A stretch of 18,585 nt of DNA from NCBI GenBank assembly GCA_021401465.1, contig JADDMT010000277.1, positions 1 through 18,585 on the forward strand, given 5' to 3'. The first letter of the stretch is position 1. The number at the start of each line of letters is the position of its first letter. The position numbers and the translations under genes were made by a program. The DNA comes from Teratosphaeria epicoccoides (lineage: Eukaryota; Ascomycota; Dothideomycetes; Mycosphaerellales; Teratosphaeriaceae). The notes below the pieces were generated by a model. The model was given only the letters and a program-made list of their open reading frames with translations. It did not search any database and had not been told where the DNA came from. Positions 18,201 to 18,585 of this stretch are shown one piece after another.

Positions 18201-18585
18201 GTACGTGAGTCCTATGTTCTTCGATCGTCCGGGAATAGACGAGGATGTCGTCTAGGTATACAACCACAAAGACGTCGAGGTACTCTCGTAGCACATTGTT
18301 AATAAATGCCTGCCATGTAGCTAGGGCGTTTGTTAACCCAAATAGCATGACTATGTACTCGTAGTGCCCGAACCTAGTTCAGAACGCGGTCTTCTATTCT
18401 TCGCCTTCCTTAATTCGAATTCGATTATACACTCTAGGTATGTCGAACTTCGAGAACTACATTGCTCCTTGCAGGCGGTCCTGCAATTCCGAGAGCAAAG
18501 GAAGCGGATAACTATTTTTTATCGTGATGTCGTTTAATCCACGATAATCTACGCAGAGTCGCTAGTCATCTTCCCCCTTAGGCAC
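18196..18585 (-). pseudogene. pol: Element C pol, RT core (5' part, cut by the window edge)
   Basis: On the minus strand from 18585 downward this is a Ty3/gypsy reverse transcriptase: VPKGEDD, LCVDYRGLND, YPLPLLSEL, KFDIPRVYN, HYEYIVM-FGLTNA, FINNVLREYLD and the catalytic VYLDDILVYS. The RT aspartates are present. A few codons are TAG or TGA (for example before RLCVDYRG and in the EE-KTAF segment) and Pro-to-Leu changes fit CCA to CTA mutation. The frame continues at 1086 across the element A insertion. The upstream gag and protease lie outside the window. Confidence 0.88.

Overview
This window is a nest of LTR retrotransposons from what looks like a filamentous ascomycete (Pezizomycotina) genome. 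The reasons are Ty3/gypsy chromoviruses, a short spliceosomal intron with fungal-type signals, and heavy C:G to T:A damage of the kind left by repeat-induced point mutation (RIP). No ordinary host gene, tRNA, rRNA or CRISPR is visible. Species assignment is inference.

Layout, outermost level first. (1) A Ty3/gypsy pol on the minus strand (element C) occupies 18585-18196 and then 1086-366; its RT reading frame continues across the two pieces when the material between them is removed. (2) A partial LTR of another family (element D) fills 1-365 and interrupts element C just after RNase H. (3) A chromovirus (element A, outer copy) lies at 1087-18195, bounded by the 5-bp duplication CTTGC. (4) Inside it is a 761-bp miniature LTR element (TRIM) at 7629-8389, bounded by CAGAG. 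(5) Also inside it is a second, complete 8169-bp copy of element A (inner copy) at 8949-17117, bounded by GGTAC. The bookkeeping closes: once the TRIM and inner copy are taken out, outer and inner copies align with constant offsets (7862, 7096 and -1078 bp), with only one compensating pair of 1-nt indels seen.

Element A has 360-bp LTRs (TGATA...TATCA), a putative self-priming site 3 nt downstream of the 5' LTR, and one continuous gag-pol frame (Gag, CCHC knuckle, protease, RT, RNase H, integrase, C-terminal chromodomain). Convergent to gag-pol is an antisense accessory gene with its own TATA box, one 51-nt intron, a Zn2Cys6-like cysteine cluster and basic/acidic nuclear-type segments; a polypurine tract and the 3' LTR follow. 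Both copies are pseudogenised, mostly by in-frame TAG codons.

The most unusual features are the antisense zinc-cluster gene, the self-complementary priming sites in both element A and the TRIM, each placed about 30 bp after a TATA box, and the shared TGATA/TATCA termini that suggest the TRIM may borrow element A's enzymes.
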